Source of the DNA: Methanofollis sp. W23
Lineage (GTDB): Archaea; Halobacteriota; Methanomicrobia; Methanomicrobiales; Methanofollaceae
Assembly: GCF_017875325.1 (NCBI RefSeq)
Contig: NZ_JAGGMN010000001.1
Coordinates: 558,001 to 622,000, forward strand
Length of the DNA: 64,000 bases
Reading direction: 5' to 3'
Under the pieces are notes generated by a model. The model saw nothing but the letters and a program-made list of their open reading frames with translations. It ran no database searches and was not told the origin of the DNA. Shown piece after piece: positions 1-8,680 of this stretch. Position numbers and translations under genes: made by a program. Within the stretch, counting starts at the first letter, position 1. Each line of letters begins with the position of its first letter.

Positions 1-1
1 G

Positions 2-481
2 GACGAGGGCGCACCCTGCGAGGCACTGACAGCCCCGGACGAGATCCCGCCGATCGTCAAGAAGATCGTCTTTGGCGCCCTCCACCCGCCGGCGATCAAG
101 TATCTTTTCGAGCGCACGAAGGTCACGATCAAGGGCGAACCTCTTACCTATGACGAGGTGATGAAGCGCTTCTCCAAAGTGATCGTCGCGGTCAACCTCC
201 CTGAGTGCCGCCCGATCCTGTACTTCAGGAGCCGCAAAAAGAAGGAGTATTTTAAGATGGTCCCGGCCAAGGTCGGGGGGTTCAAGTACGAGAGCAGGCG
301 CACTCCGCATATGGCAGGGTTCTTCCTCTGGCTTGAGAGCACCAGACCTACGCTTGGCACCCGCAAGACCAGGATTCTTCTTGATTACTTTGTCAGGGAC
401 GAGAAGAAAGAGGCAGTAAAAAAGAAAAGTCCTTCGAAGCGGTCGAAGCGTCCGAAGAGGACGAAGAAACGCAAGAAATAA
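2..481 (+). CDS. Unknown protein with Lys/Arg-rich tail (5' truncated)
   Basis: The reading frame is open from the window edge (frame starting at base 2) to TAA at 479-481, giving 159 visible residues, so the N-terminus lies outside. I do not recognise the family. The visible part is a mixed alpha/beta-looking soluble region with two basic patches (RSRKKKEYFK near the middle) and a C-terminal tail of about 30 residues made almost only of Lys, Arg, Ser and Pro. Such a tail suggests nucleic-acid or ribosome binding, but this is inference. No membrane segment or Cys motif is visible. A family A repeat begins two bases after the stop codon. Confidence 0.6.
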   Translation, partial: DEGAPCEALTAPDEIPPIVKKIVFGALHPPAIKYLFERTKVTIKGEPLTYDEVMKRFSKVIVAVNLPECRPILYFRSRKKKEYFKMVPAKVGGFKYESRRTPHMAGFFLWLESTRPTLGTRKTRILLDYFVRDEKKEAVKKKSPSKRSKRPKRTKKRKK

Positions 482-482
482 C

Positions 483-650
483 GGTCCTGTAGAGATCCTC
501 TCCCAGACCTCTCTGCCCCCCCCACAACACGATAGAGTCGAGGACGGCGACTCCCTCTATGGGATCGTCGGCGATGCCTTCCCGTCCTTATCTTCATCCC
601 CGGGGCGAGCATGAAGAAAGGCCTGGGATCAGAACCTTGCTCAGAGAAAC
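483..650 (+). repeat. Family A intergenic repeat, partial copy
   Basis: The copy starts with GGTCCTGTAGAGATCCTC at 483-500, which matches the family A terminal repeat, and continues with the C-rich block, the conserved ACGATAG...GAGGACGGCGA segment and the GCCTTCCCGTCC...TATCTTCATCC segment. It begins immediately after the stop codon of the upstream gene. The far end is degenerate; the rest of the gap up to 756 is repeat-derived and has no gene. Confidence 0.7.
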
Positions 651-756
651 GACACAAGGGGTCGAGGGCCGCACCCCCCTCTTCATCTTCCCCTCGTCTT
701 CAATGAAGAGACGCAAGTGAAAGATGCGGCAGAGAATAGTTCCAGAACCCTCACGA

Positions 757-782
757 CCAAAAAAAATTCATAAAAAAATTCA
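757..782 (-). terminator. T-tract terminator of inositol-phosphate synthase gene
   Basis: On the minus strand two runs of seven or eight T residues follow the stop codon of the 801-1904 gene within 45 bases. This fits archaeal oligo-T termination. Confidence 0.6.
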
Positions 783-800
783 GGAGAAACCCCTCGCCGC

Positions 801-1904
801 TCAGACCTGACGCCGCCCGGCGATGAACTCCTCGGTCATCGCATAGGCCTCGTCGTCAGGATACTGTTCTGGTGGATGCTTCATGAAGAACGAGGACGGC
901 GAGACTAGCACCCCGCCGGTCCCCCGTTCGAGGGCGAGTTTGCAGCACCTGATCGCGTCGATGACCACTCCGCCTGAGTTCGGGGAGTCTTCCACCGAAA
1001 GCCGGAGTTCGAGGTTCATCGGGACATCGCCGAAAAGTCGCCCCTCCATCCGCAGGAAACAGACCTTGTTGTCGTTCTGCCACGGGACATAATCGCTTGG
1101 CCCGATATGGATATTCTCATCCTCAAGAGGGTGCGGGAGGACCGACTGGACCGCCTCCGTCTTCGAGACCCTCTTTGAGGCGAGGCGTTCATGCTTGAGC
1201 ATATTCAGGAAGTCGGTGTTCCCCCCGGTGTTGAGCTGGTAGGTCCGGTCCAGGACGACACCGCGCTTGGCAAAGAGATCGGCAAGCGTCCGGTGAGTGA
1301 TCGTCGCCCCGAGCTGCGCCTTGACGTCGTCGCCGATGATCGGGACCCCGCGGGCCCTGAACCGCTCCGACCATTCTGGATCACTTGCGATGAAGACTGG
1401 CATATTGTTGATGAGGGCCACCCCGGCATCGAGGGCGCACCCGGCATAGAACCTGGCCGCCTCCTCTGAACCGACCGGGAGATAATTGAGGAGGATCTCC
1501 GCACCCGACGCCTTCAGTTCTGCCACGACCTCCTCCTTCGTCGCCTCAGGTTCATCGCTCAGGACAAAGGTCCGCGCCTCAGGGTAGTGCTCCATATGAT
1601 CTGAACACCCGTCAAGGACCCTTCCCATCTTCACCGTCCGCCCTGTCTCCTGGATCTCAGGACAGAAGATCTTTGTGCAGTTCGGCGGAGCAAAGATCGC
1701 CTCGGCAATATCCCTGCCCACCTTGCGTCCATCGATATCGAAGGCGGCGACGACCTCGATGTCGCCCGGCGTATACCCGCCGATATCCCAGTGCATCAGC
1801 CCGATCGCGTCCAGGTCTGTACGGTTCCGATAGTACTCGATCCCCTGGATGAGGGAAGACGCACAGTTCCCGACACCGACGATGGCTATTTTTATCCGAT
1901 CCAT
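801..1904 (-). CDS. ino1: Inositol-3-phosphate synthase
   Basis: The protein (367 aa) converts glucose 6-phosphate to inositol phosphate with NAD; in archaea the product feeds archaetidylinositol-type lipids and compatible solutes. The N-terminal Rossmann segment IAIVGVGNCASSLIQGIEYY and the later GDDVKAQLGATITHR and NTGGNTDFLNM motifs are those of the family, and the length matches archaeal and actinobacterial members. I start it at the ATG at 1904 (MDRIKIAIVG). An in-frame GTG at 1916 would add four residues, but neither start has a clear Shine-Dalgarno. The gene stands alone, followed by T-tracts. Family assignment is strong; the lipid role is inferred. Confidence 0.93.
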   Translation of the reverse strand: MDRIKIAIVGVGNCASSLIQGIEYYRNRTDLDAIGLMHWDIGGYTPGDIEVVAAFDIDGRKVGRDIAEAIFAPPNCTKIFCPEIQETGRTVKMGRVLDGCSDHMEHYPEARTFVLSDEPEATKEEVVAELKASGAEILLNYLPVGSEEAARFYAGCALDAGVALINNMPVFIASDPEWSERFRARGVPIIGDDVKAQLGATITHRTLADLFAKRGVVLDRTYQLNTGGNTDFLNMLKHERLASKRVSKTEAVQSVLPHPLEDENIHIGPSDYVPWQNDNKVCFLRMEGRLFGDVPMNLELRLSVEDSPNSGGVVIDAIRCCKLALERGTGGVLVSPSSFFMKHPPEQYPDDEAYAMTEEFIAGRRQV

Positions 1905-2033
1905 AGAACCGTCCACTAATTAGGATATCGGCCTGTGATACTTTAATGATAACGAATCGGGCCAGGACGAATGGTGACTTTTTTCCAAAAATGAAGAATG
2001 GAGTCGTCTTCCACACGGGACGTACCCCACCCG

Positions 2034-2255
2034 TCAGGGCACATACGGACTTTCTTCAAAGAGTTTCAGCGCAGTCGGCACGTGGCTTTTCACCTGATCA
2101 TAGAAATAGCGCACATACTGCGGGTCCGAGAGATCGATCGATCCCTGGACCGTCCTCCTCAGCCACTCGGGAAGTGTCCCCTCCTCCTCGACCGAGTTCA
2201 TGACCACGACCACCGTCTCGTCGACGTCTCGTCTGCTTGTCCACCTGTACGGCAT
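2034..2255 (-). CDS. Small acidic protein of unknown function
   Basis: This 73-residue protein (MPYRWTSRRDVDETVVVV...) is not one I recognise. The ATG at 2255 is chosen because GGGGAGGT lies six bases upstream, an unusually good ribosome site for this window, and a TATA-like element (ATATATAAA on the minus strand, 2295-2303) lies 40-48 bases upstream. It is soluble, with no Cys motifs or membrane helices, and has several aromatic residues in its C-terminal half (YVRYFYDQVK). The gene is divergent from the EVE-domain gene. The expression signals make it credible despite its size; function unknown. Confidence 0.65.
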   Translation of the reverse strand: MPYRWTSRRDVDETVVVVMNSVEEEGTLPEWLRRTVQGSIDLSDPQYVRYFYDQVKSHVPTALKLFEESPYVP

Positions 2256-2294
2256 ACTTACCTCCCCTCTCCGGGCTATCACATGGCCCCGACA

Positions 2295-2303
2295 TTTATA
2301 TAT
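2295..2303 (-). promoter_or_regulatory. TATA box for 2034-2255 gene
   Basis: The minus strand reads ATATATAAA here. Transcription would begin near 2273 and give an 18-base leader carrying the GGGGAGGT ribosome site. Confidence 0.5.
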
Positions 2304-2331
2304 TCCGCCTCACCCCTGCGCCCTCGAAACC

Positions 2332-2339
2332 CTTTAATA
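2332..2339 (+). promoter_or_regulatory. TATA-like box for EVE-domain gene
   Basis: TTTAATAC lies 22-29 bases before the ATG at 2361. No ribosome site separates them, so a leaderless transcript is likely. Confidence 0.45.
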
Positions 2340-2360
2340 CGGGCCAGCCAATCACCCTCC

Positions 2361-2789
2361 ATGACCTGCTGGATTGCCGTCTCTGAAGAGAATAGATGGG
2401 AGATGATCAAGGAAAAGATGGTCTGGGCCGTCGCCCAGCGCCATGCCGACACGATCAGCAAGGTCGAACTCGGCGACCGCCTCCTTGTCTATATCCATGA
2501 CCTGGACGAACCTGCCTTTCTTGGGGCCTTCGAGATCGCGTCCGAACTCTATATCAACCGTATCCCGCTTTTCCCCGGAACCAAAGAAGTCTATCCGCTC
2601 AGGGTCAAACTCAAACCGGTCACGCTCTTCCCCACCCCGGTACGGGCAGCCCCTCTTGCCGCAGCACTGGCGGGCTTCAGGAACATGGAAGACTGGCAGG
2701 ACGACCTTGCTGCTCAGGCGATGCGGGCGGTCCCTGACAAAGATTACGCGCGGGTCATGGCCGCCGCCGCCGCCCAGGTTCAGAAGTAG
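2361..2789 (+). CDS. EVE domain-containing protein
   Basis: The 142-residue protein begins MTCWIAVSEENRWEMIKEKMVWAVAQ and carries features of EVE/PUA-like domains: the W-x-x-AVSEENW-like N-terminus, the GDRLLVYI strand, the FLGAFEIASELY strand and the IP.FPGTKEVYPLRVKLKP segment. EVE domains bind modified bases or RNA ends; the ligand here is unknown. The ATG at 2361 is used because the family-specific sequence begins there, a TATA-like box is 25 bases upstream, and no Shine-Dalgarno is seen (leaderless). The 3' end overlaps the convergent transporter gene by 10 bases. The family call is good; the biological role is open. Confidence 0.85.
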   Translation: MTCWIAVSEENRWEMIKEKMVWAVAQRHADTISKVELGDRLLVYIHDLDEPAFLGAFEIASELYINRIPLFPGTKEVYPLRVKLKPVTLFPTPVRAAPLAAALAGFRNMEDWQDDLAAQAMRAVPDKDYARVMAAAAAQVQK

Positions 2790-4567
2790 AGGAGATAGAC
2801 CAGGGACGTCGAGACCAGGGCCACGAGCGGGGTGAGGACCGCCCCGACCCGGAGGTAGTCGCGGGTGCGGTAGCCCCCGGGCCCCATCAGCAGGGCATTG
2901 ACCTGGTTTGTAGGGAGAAGAAAGGAGTTGGAGGCCGAGACCCCGATGAGCAGCGCAAGTCCGGTCGGGTCAAGGCCGCTCTCTCCCGCGAGGGCGAGGG
3001 CGGGAGGGACCAGGAGGACTGTCGCCGCCGCATTGGAGAGGAAGAGCGAGAGGAAGGCGGTGAGAAGGGAGAAGCCAAGGAGGACCAGGAAGAGAGAATG
3101 CTCGGCCAGGAGCGCGGTCAGTCCGGCGGCGATCACCCCGGTGGCCCCTGACGTTTCCATCGCGATCCCGAGCGGGATCAACCCCCCGATGAGGACGATG
3201 GTCTGCCATTCGATGGCCTGGTAGGCCTCGCCGACGCTCACCACCCCTGAGAGGACCATCCCCACCGCCCCCGTAAAAAAGGAGAGCCCGATCGGCGCCC
3301 CGGTAAGAGTAAGGAGGAGCGCCCCGGCAAAACACGCCGCCGCGGCCGGGGCCCTGGACTCCCGCAGTCCCGCCTCCTCGAGCGGGGTGGCGAGCACGAA
3401 CCCGGTACCCTCGGCAAGGGTCCGCAGGCGTTCCCAGCGCCCGTGCACCACGATGATGTCGCCAGATTTCAGAGGGCGGTCAGAGAACTCGTGGAACGGG
3501 CCTTCGTCACTAGAGACCAGGAGGAGCGGTTCGACCCCCAGGTTCTTTCGCAGGGTCAGTTCCCTGAGCGTCCTGCCCACCGCCCCGGCGTTCGGCCTCA
3601 CCACCACCTCGGCAAACCCGGCACTGGCCTGGGAGAGTCCAAGGACGATCTGCCCCTCTCCCCTACTCACCTCCAGGCCGTAGTCATGGACGCACCTGAG
3701 AAAGTCCTCTCCTTTTCCAAGGAGTGCAAGTTCCTGCCCGGCGAGAAAGTGCGTGTAGCGCCAGGGGGCATAGAGGACGTCGCCCTCCTCGGAGAGGGCG
3801 AGGAGGTGGAGGGTGTATCCGGCGATGAACCCGGCTTCCTCGCGCGTCATCCCTACAAGCGGACTTGTCTCCGGGATGCGGCAGTAGCACACCTCGGCGG
3901 GCAGATCCCATCCCTCGACGAGGTCTTCCTGGGGCCGCGGCACCTTGCCGGCGGCAGGGCGTGGGAGGAGGTGGCGCCCGGCAAGGGCGAGGAGAACGGT
4001 CCAGGTCAGGAGGAGTGCAAGCCCAACCGGTGCCGGGGCAAAGAGCCCGAAAGGCTCGTAGCCTCCCTGGAGCATAATGTCGTTGAGGAGGATGAGCGGG
4101 GTCGACCCGACCATGGTGACCGTCCCGCCGAGGATCACCGCAAACCCGGCGGGCATCAGGAGCCGCGAGGGCGGGATCCTGGCACTCCTGGCGACCCGGA
4201 GTAGTGCAGGGAGGAAGAGCACGGCCGCTCCGATATTCTGCATCACCGACGAGACCATGCCGACGACCGCAGAGGCCGTCACGACGAGGCGCCGCTCTGA
4301 ACGCCCGCCCCTGGCGATGAGGAACTGCGAGACCCGGTGCATCAGCCCGGCCCTATCGATCCCGTATCCCAGGACCATCACGCTGGCCATCGCAACGACG
4401 GCGTTGCTTGCAAACCCGGAGAAGGCCTGGGCCGGGGTGACCAGTCCGAGCCACGCAAGGGCGAGCAGGAGGAGCGCCGCGGTGACGTCGAGCCTGAACC
4501 GTTCGGTCACAAAGAGCACGACCGCCGCGAGGAGCACGCCGATGGCTGCGATCGTCCCGATGTCCAA
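2780..4567 (-). CDS. SLC13-type permease with two RCK-C-like regulatory domains
   Basis: The 595-residue membrane protein has about a dozen hydrophobic helices in two halves (residues 1-195 and 395-595). The first half has the helix-reentrant motif GGTVTMVGSTPLILLND, and the second half has the equivalent SASNSFLLPTNQVNALLM. Between them lie two hydrophilic TrkA-C/RCK-C-like modules (residues ~205-385). This is the architecture of SLC13/DASS family carriers for sulfate, dicarboxylates or related anions. The usual Asn-Asn-Thr of the first reentrant loop reads MQNIGA, so the substrate cannot be guessed. The likely start is TTG at 4567 with GGGAG just before it; GTG at 4537 is an alternative. 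Confidence 0.85.
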   Translation of the reverse strand: MDIGTIAAIGVLLAAVVLFVTERFRLDVTAALLLLALAWLGLVTPAQAFSGFASNAVVAMASVMVLGYGIDRAGLMHRVSQFLIARGGRSERRLVVTASAVVGMVSSVMQNIGAAVLFLPALLRVARSARIPPSRLLMPAGFAVILGGTVTMVGSTPLILLNDIMLQGGYEPFGLFAPAPVGLALLLTWTVLLALAGRHLLPRPAAGKVPRPQEDLVEGWDLPAEVCYCRIPETSPLVGMTREEAGFIAGYTLHLLALSEEGDVLYAPWRYTHFLAGQELALLGKGEDFLRCVHDYGLEVSRGEGQIVLGLSQASAGFAEVVVRPNAGAVGRTLRELTLRKNLGVEPLLLVSSDEGPFHEFSDRPLKSGDIIVVHGRWERLRTLAEGTGFVLATPLEEAGLRESRAPAAAACFAGALLLTLTGAPIGLSFFTGAVGMVLSGVVSVGEAYQAIEWQTIVLIGGLIPLGIAMETSGATGVIAAGLTALLAEHSLFLVLLGFSLLTAFLSLFLSNAAATVLLVPPALALAGESGLDPTGLALLIGVSASNSFLLPTNQVNALLMGPGGYRTRDYLRVGAVLTPLVALVSTSLVYLLYF

Positions 4568-4691
4568 CTCTCCCAGGCCCCCTGATCGCCAGGAGATCGC
4601 CCTGCGTATTCATAAAGCCCGGGGTCTGACCGGCGTCAGGACCGCACAGATTAAAAAGCGCTGGATGACCATAGGTATACGGACAGATCCC

Positions 4692-6371
4692 ATGGCGGAG
4701 CACAACATGGAAAACTACGAAGAGACCTATGCGGACTTCACGATCGACGTCCCCGAGTACTTCAATTTCGGCTACGACGTCGTCGATGCATGGGCCAAAA
4801 AAGATCGCAACCGCCTTGCCATGATCTGGGTTGACCAGCACGGTGAAGAGAAGAAATTCACCTACCGGGACATGGCAAATCTCTCGAACCAGGCGGCAAA
4901 CATCCTGCTCAAGTACGACATCTGCAAGGGTGATCGGGTACTGATCCTCCTCCCACGAGTACCTGAATGGTGGATCTTCGTCACCGCCCTCATCAAACTC
5001 GGTGCCGTATACTGTCCATGCCCGACGCTCCTCACCCCCAAGGACCTGAAGTACCGGGTGAACGCGGGCAAGTTCAAGATGGTCATCACGAACCTGGAGC
5101 ATTCCTGGAAGATCGATGAGATCTGTAAGGAGTGCCCCACGCTCAAGTATCGTTTCCTGGCGGACGGCGAGCAGGAGGGGTGGGCGAGTTTCCCGTACGA
5201 ACTGATGTACCCTGCGCCGGTCCTTCACCACACGGTCTCGCTCCCGGTGAAGAAGAAGACGAAGGCGACCGACCCGATGCTCATCTACTTTACGTCGGGC
5301 ACGACCGGCGAGCCCAAGATGGTGCTCCATGACCAGGCCCATCCGCTCGGCCATATCATCACTGCAAAGTACTGGCAGGACCTCACCAAGCATGATGTCC
5401 ACTTCACGTTCTCTGATACCGGGTGGGCGAAGTGCGGATGGGGCAAGATCTTCGGGCAGTGGATCTGCGGGGCGGCGATCTTTGTCCATGATATCCATGG
5501 CAAGTTCTCCGCGACCGAACTCCTCCCGCTCATGGAGAAGTACGAGGTCAGCACCTTCTGTGCGCCCCCGACGGTCTACCGGATGCTCATCCTTGCCGAC
5601 CTGAAGAAGTACGACCTGCGCGAGTTGCGCCACTGCACCAGCGCGGGTGAGCCTCTCAACCCTGAGGTGATCAGGATCTGGCAGGAAGGGACCGGGATCA
5701 CCATCAGGGAGGGCTACGGACAGAGCGAGACGGTCTGTGCCATCGCCACGTTCCCGTGCCTGGAACCGAAGCTCGGGTCGATGGGGCGCCCGTCGCCAGG
5801 GTGGCATGTCGAGGTCCATGACGAAGAGGGGCACCCGCTCGGCGCCTATGAGGAGGGGCGGATCGCGATCTCGCTTGACCCAAGGCCGGTCGGGCTGATC
5901 GTGGAGTACCTCGACAACCCTGAGGCCAATGCCGAGTCGTTCCAGAACGGGTTTTATTATACCGGCGACCGGGCGTATTACGACGACGACGGCTACTACT
6001 GGTTCGTGGGCCGTAACGACGACGTGATCAAGAGTTCGGGCTACCGGATCGGACCTTTCGAGGTCGAGTCGGCGCTCATGGAGCACCCGGCGGTCAAGGA
6101 GTGTGCCGTCGTCGGGTCTCCGGACCTCATCCGCGGGATGATCGTCAAGGCGTTTGTCATTCTCAACGAGGGGTTCGAGTCGTCTGACGTCCTTGTCAAG
6201 GAGCTCCAGCGGCATGTCAAGAAGACGACCGCCCCGTACAAATACCCGCGGGCGATCGAGTTCGTCGACGACCTCCCCAAGACCATCTCGGGCAAGATCA
6301 AGCGCAAGGAACTGAAGATGCTTGAGATGGAACGTTACGAGAAGAACCACAACCACGACCAGGACGAGTAA
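4692..6371 (+). CDS. AMP-forming medium-chain acyl-CoA synthetase (copy 1)
   Basis: The 559-residue enzyme activates a carboxylic acid to an acyl-adenylate and then an acyl-CoA. Visible motifs are the P-loop TSGTTGEPK (201-209), the adenine-binding EGYGQSE (340-346), TGDRAYYDDDGYYWFVGR with GYRIGPFEVE, and the C-terminal SGKIKR with catalytic K535. N-terminal EYFNFGYDVVD is typical of ACSM-type enzymes. A studied homologue from Methanosarcina acetivorans prefers branched short acids such as 2-methylbutyrate, so branched acids are a plausible substrate here. ATTAAAAAG at 4650 is a possible TATA box; the ATG at 4692 is the first in-frame start after it. A paralogue of identical length follows. 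Confidence 0.93.
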   Translation: MAEHNMENYEETYADFTIDVPEYFNFGYDVVDAWAKKDRNRLAMIWVDQHGEEKKFTYRDMANLSNQAANILLKYDICKGDRVLILLPRVPEWWIFVTALIKLGAVYCPCPTLLTPKDLKYRVNAGKFKMVITNLEHSWKIDEICKECPTLKYRFLADGEQEGWASFPYELMYPAPVLHHTVSLPVKKKTKATDPMLIYFTSGTTGEPKMVLHDQAHPLGHIITAKYWQDLTKHDVHFTFSDTGWAKCGWGKIFGQWICGAAIFVHDIHGKFSATELLPLMEKYEVSTFCAPPTVYRMLILADLKKYDLRELRHCTSAGEPLNPEVIRIWQEGTGITIREGYGQSETVCAIATFPCLEPKLGSMGRPSPGWHVEVHDEEGHPLGAYEEGRIAISLDPRPVGLIVEYLDNPEANAESFQNGFYYTGDRAYYDDDGYYWFVGRNDDVIKSSGYRIGPFEVESALMEHPAVKECAVVGSPDLIRGMIVKAFVILNEGFESSDVLVKELQRHVKKTTAPYKYPRAIEFVDDLPKTISGKIKRKELKMLEMERYEKNHNHDQDE

Positions 6372-6385
6372 GCCTGGACCTGGGT

Positions 6386-6406
6386 TTTTTCTTTTCTTTT
6401 TTCTTA
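6386..6406 (+). terminator. T-tract terminator after acyl-CoA synthetase 1
   Basis: Three runs of T (six, four and six bases) lie 15-35 bases after the stop codon, typical of archaeal termination. Confidence 0.6.
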
Positions 6407-6585
6407 TTCTGGAGAGAGCAGATCATCGTGATGGCCTCGCCTTCTTACGCCAGCGGACCCCGCGGATGAGATGAGGATACTGCATGAAGAGAGTGGTGCC
6501 GTCCCCAACCTGATCCTGTCGCGGCGCCCCCCCGACAGAGGGAGAGCGCGAAATAATTTTTTTCATCCATTTGCTGGACCTCATG

Positions 6586-6760
6586 ATCTGATCGACGTGC
6601 CTTCCTCTATCACCCGCGCCGGGGGCGCGGCCCCCGGACCCCTGGGGATGAAGATAGGGCCGGGGAGGCATCGCCGACGATCCCGTAGAGGGAGTCGCCG
6701 TCCTCGGCCAATCGTGTAGCAGGGGGTCCGGGGGTGCACCCCCCCCGCCACAGAGAGACA
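6586..6760 (-). repeat. Family A repeat, reverse orientation
   Basis: The copy is the reverse complement of the canonical arrangement: CCTTCCTCTATC, a perfect 8-bp hairpin CCGGGGGC-GCG-GCCCCCGG (6619-6637), GATGAAGATAGGGCCGG, GCCGTCCTCGGCCAATCGTG and a GGGGGTGCACCCCCC block. It separates the two acyl-CoA synthetase genes. The rest of the gap (6407-6585, 6760-6947) holds degenerate repeat pieces and, near 6911, a TATA-like ACTATATC for the next gene. Confidence 0.7.
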
Positions 6761-6947
6761 CCACAAAAATTTGACTGAGTAATCTGAGGACAATTCTGAT
6801 CACCCCACGCTCCCCACCCGGTCTTCTCTCCAGGGGAACGAGCGCCAGCACGGGATCAAAACAGTCGCTCTGGCACATCTACGAGCGTTTTTCCAGACCC
6901 CATACATCGCATACTATATCAACCGTTCCTCCCAATGGTATAGCGTT

Positions 6948-8627
6948 ATGCACGACGCCGAGCATACATACCAAACCTACGAGGACGTCTATGCCTCCTA
7001 CCATCAGGAGGTGCCGGAGTACTTCAACTTCGGCTTTGACGTCGTCGACATGTGGGCAGAGAAAGACCGCAACAGACTTGCGATGATCTGGACCGACCAG
7101 GAAGAGCATGAGAAGTACTACACCTTCCGCCACCTGATGAACCTCTCGAACCAGGCGGCCAACATGCTCCTCAAGTACGGTATTAACAAGGGCGACCGGG
7201 TCATCCTCATGCTTCACCGCGTTCCAGAGTGGTGGATCTTCGCGATTGCGGCCATTAAGCTCGGCGCCATATTTTGCCCCTGTCCGACGATGCTGACCCC
7301 CAAGGACCTGGAGTACCGGGTCAATGCCGGCAAGTTCAAGATGGTCATCACCGACACCGAGAACGCATGGAAGGTCGAGGAGATCTGTGCCAAGTGCCCT
7401 TCGCTTGTCTCTCGCTTCCTGGTGGATGGGGAGATGGCCGGATGGGTCAGTTACCCCATCGAACTCACCTACCCGGCCCCGGCCTCGACCACCCTTGTCC
7501 AGCTCCCTGGCATGAAGAGGACGAGGTCGACCGACCCGATGCTCATCTTCTTCACGTCGGGCACGACCGGCGAGCCCAAGATGGTGCTCCACAACCAGGC
7601 CTACCCGATCGGCCACATCATCACCGGGAAGTTCTGGCTCGACATCAAGCCAAACGACCTTCACTTCACCCTCGCCGACACCGGGTGGGGCAAGTGCGCC
7701 TGGGGCAAGTTCTTCGGGCCCTGGATGCAGGGGGCCTGCACCCTCATCTTCGACATCCGCGGCAAGTTCAAGGCGACCGAACTCCTGCCGGTCCTTGAGA
7801 GATATGAGGTGACCAGTTTCTGCGCCCCGCCGACGGTCTACCGGATGCTCATCCTTGCCGACCTCGAAAAGTTCGACCTCTCGCAGCTCCACCACTGCGC
7901 CAGCGCCGGCGAGCCCCTCAACCCCGAGGTGATCAGGGCATGGAAGAAGGGGACCGGAGAGACGATCTACGAGGGCTATGGCCAGACCGAGACGGTGCTC
8001 TGTATCGGGACGTTCCCCTCTATGGAACCGAAGTTCGGGTCGATGGGTAGGCCTTCGCCAGGGTGGCAGGTCGAACTCCATGACGACGACGGCACCCCTG
8101 TCCCTGTCGGCGAGGAGGGGCGGATCGCGATCAAGGCCGACCCCAGGCCTCCTGGCATGTTCATGGAGTACCTTGCGAACCCTGATGCGAATGAGGAATC
8201 CTTCGAGGACGGGTGGTATTACAGCGGGGACAAGGCCTACATGGACGAAGACGGCTATTTCTGGTTCGTGGGCCGTAACGACGACGTGATCAAGAGTTCG
8301 GGCTACCGGATTGGTCCCTTCGAGGTCGAGTCGGCGCTCATGGAGCATCCCTCGGTCCAGGAATGTGCCGTGGTGGGATCGCCCGACATAATCCGGGGGA
8401 TGATCGTCAAGGCGTTTGTCGTCCTGGCGCCGGGCTTCGAGCCCTCGGACGCCCTTATCAAGGAACTCCAGAAGTTCGTGAAGCGGACGACCGCCCCGTA
8501 CAAATACCCGCGGGCGGTCGAGTTCGTCGAGGATCTTCCAAAGACTATCTCAGGCAAGATCAAGCGGAATGTCCTGCGCGACCTCGAGATGAAGCGGCAC
8601 AACAATCACGGCGACGACCAGGAGTGA
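6948..8627 (+). CDS. AMP-forming medium-chain acyl-CoA synthetase (copy 2)
   Basis: This is a tandem paralogue of the 4692-6371 gene, also 559 residues and collinear throughout. Motifs are TSGTTGEPK (203-211), EGYGQTE, GDKAYMDEDGYFWFVGR, GYRIGPFEVE and SGKIKR with catalytic K537. The reaction is the same; differences in the middle of the protein (for example FATDTENAWKV versus NLEHSWKI regions) may reflect substrate choice, but I cannot predict it. The ATG at 6948 follows a TATA-like ACTATATC at ~6911. The copy has its own promoter region and T-tract terminator, so the pair is probably not one operon. Confidence 0.93.
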   Translation: MHDAEHTYQTYEDVYASYHQEVPEYFNFGFDVVDMWAEKDRNRLAMIWTDQEEHEKYYTFRHLMNLSNQAANMLLKYGINKGDRVILMLHRVPEWWIFAIAAIKLGAIFCPCPTMLTPKDLEYRVNAGKFKMVITDTENAWKVEEICAKCPSLVSRFLVDGEMAGWVSYPIELTYPAPASTTLVQLPGMKRTRSTDPMLIFFTSGTTGEPKMVLHNQAYPIGHIITGKFWLDIKPNDLHFTLADTGWGKCAWGKFFGPWMQGACTLIFDIRGKFKATELLPVLERYEVTSFCAPPTVYRMLILADLEKFDLSQLHHCASAGEPLNPEVIRAWKKGTGETIYEGYGQTETVLCIGTFPSMEPKFGSMGRPSPGWQVELHDDDGTPVPVGEEGRIAIKADPRPPGMFMEYLANPDANEESFEDGWYYSGDKAYMDEDGYFWFVGRNDDVIKSSGYRIGPFEVESALMEHPSVQECAVVGSPDIIRGMIVKAFVVLAPGFEPSDALIKELQKFVKRTTAPYKYPRAVEFVEDLPKTISGKIKRNVLRDLEMKRHNNHGDDQE

Positions 8628-8663
8628 GGAGGGGCGGGGGCAAGTGTCCCCTCTCTCTGCGTG

Positions 8664-8680
8664 CTTTTTTTGCTTTTTTT
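8664..8680 (+). terminator. T-tract terminator after acyl-CoA synthetase 2
   Basis: Two runs of seven T residues separated by GC lie about 40 bases past the stop codon and directly abut a family A repeat. Confidence 0.6.

Noticed and set aside
4353-6356. A 667-codon open frame on the minus strand opposite acyl-CoA synthetase 1
   Set aside because: It lies antisense to a clear enzyme gene, has the Arg/Asp/Val-rich make-up of a GC-rich shadow frame, and crosses a promoter region. The same shadow occurs over the paralogue at 6879-8348.
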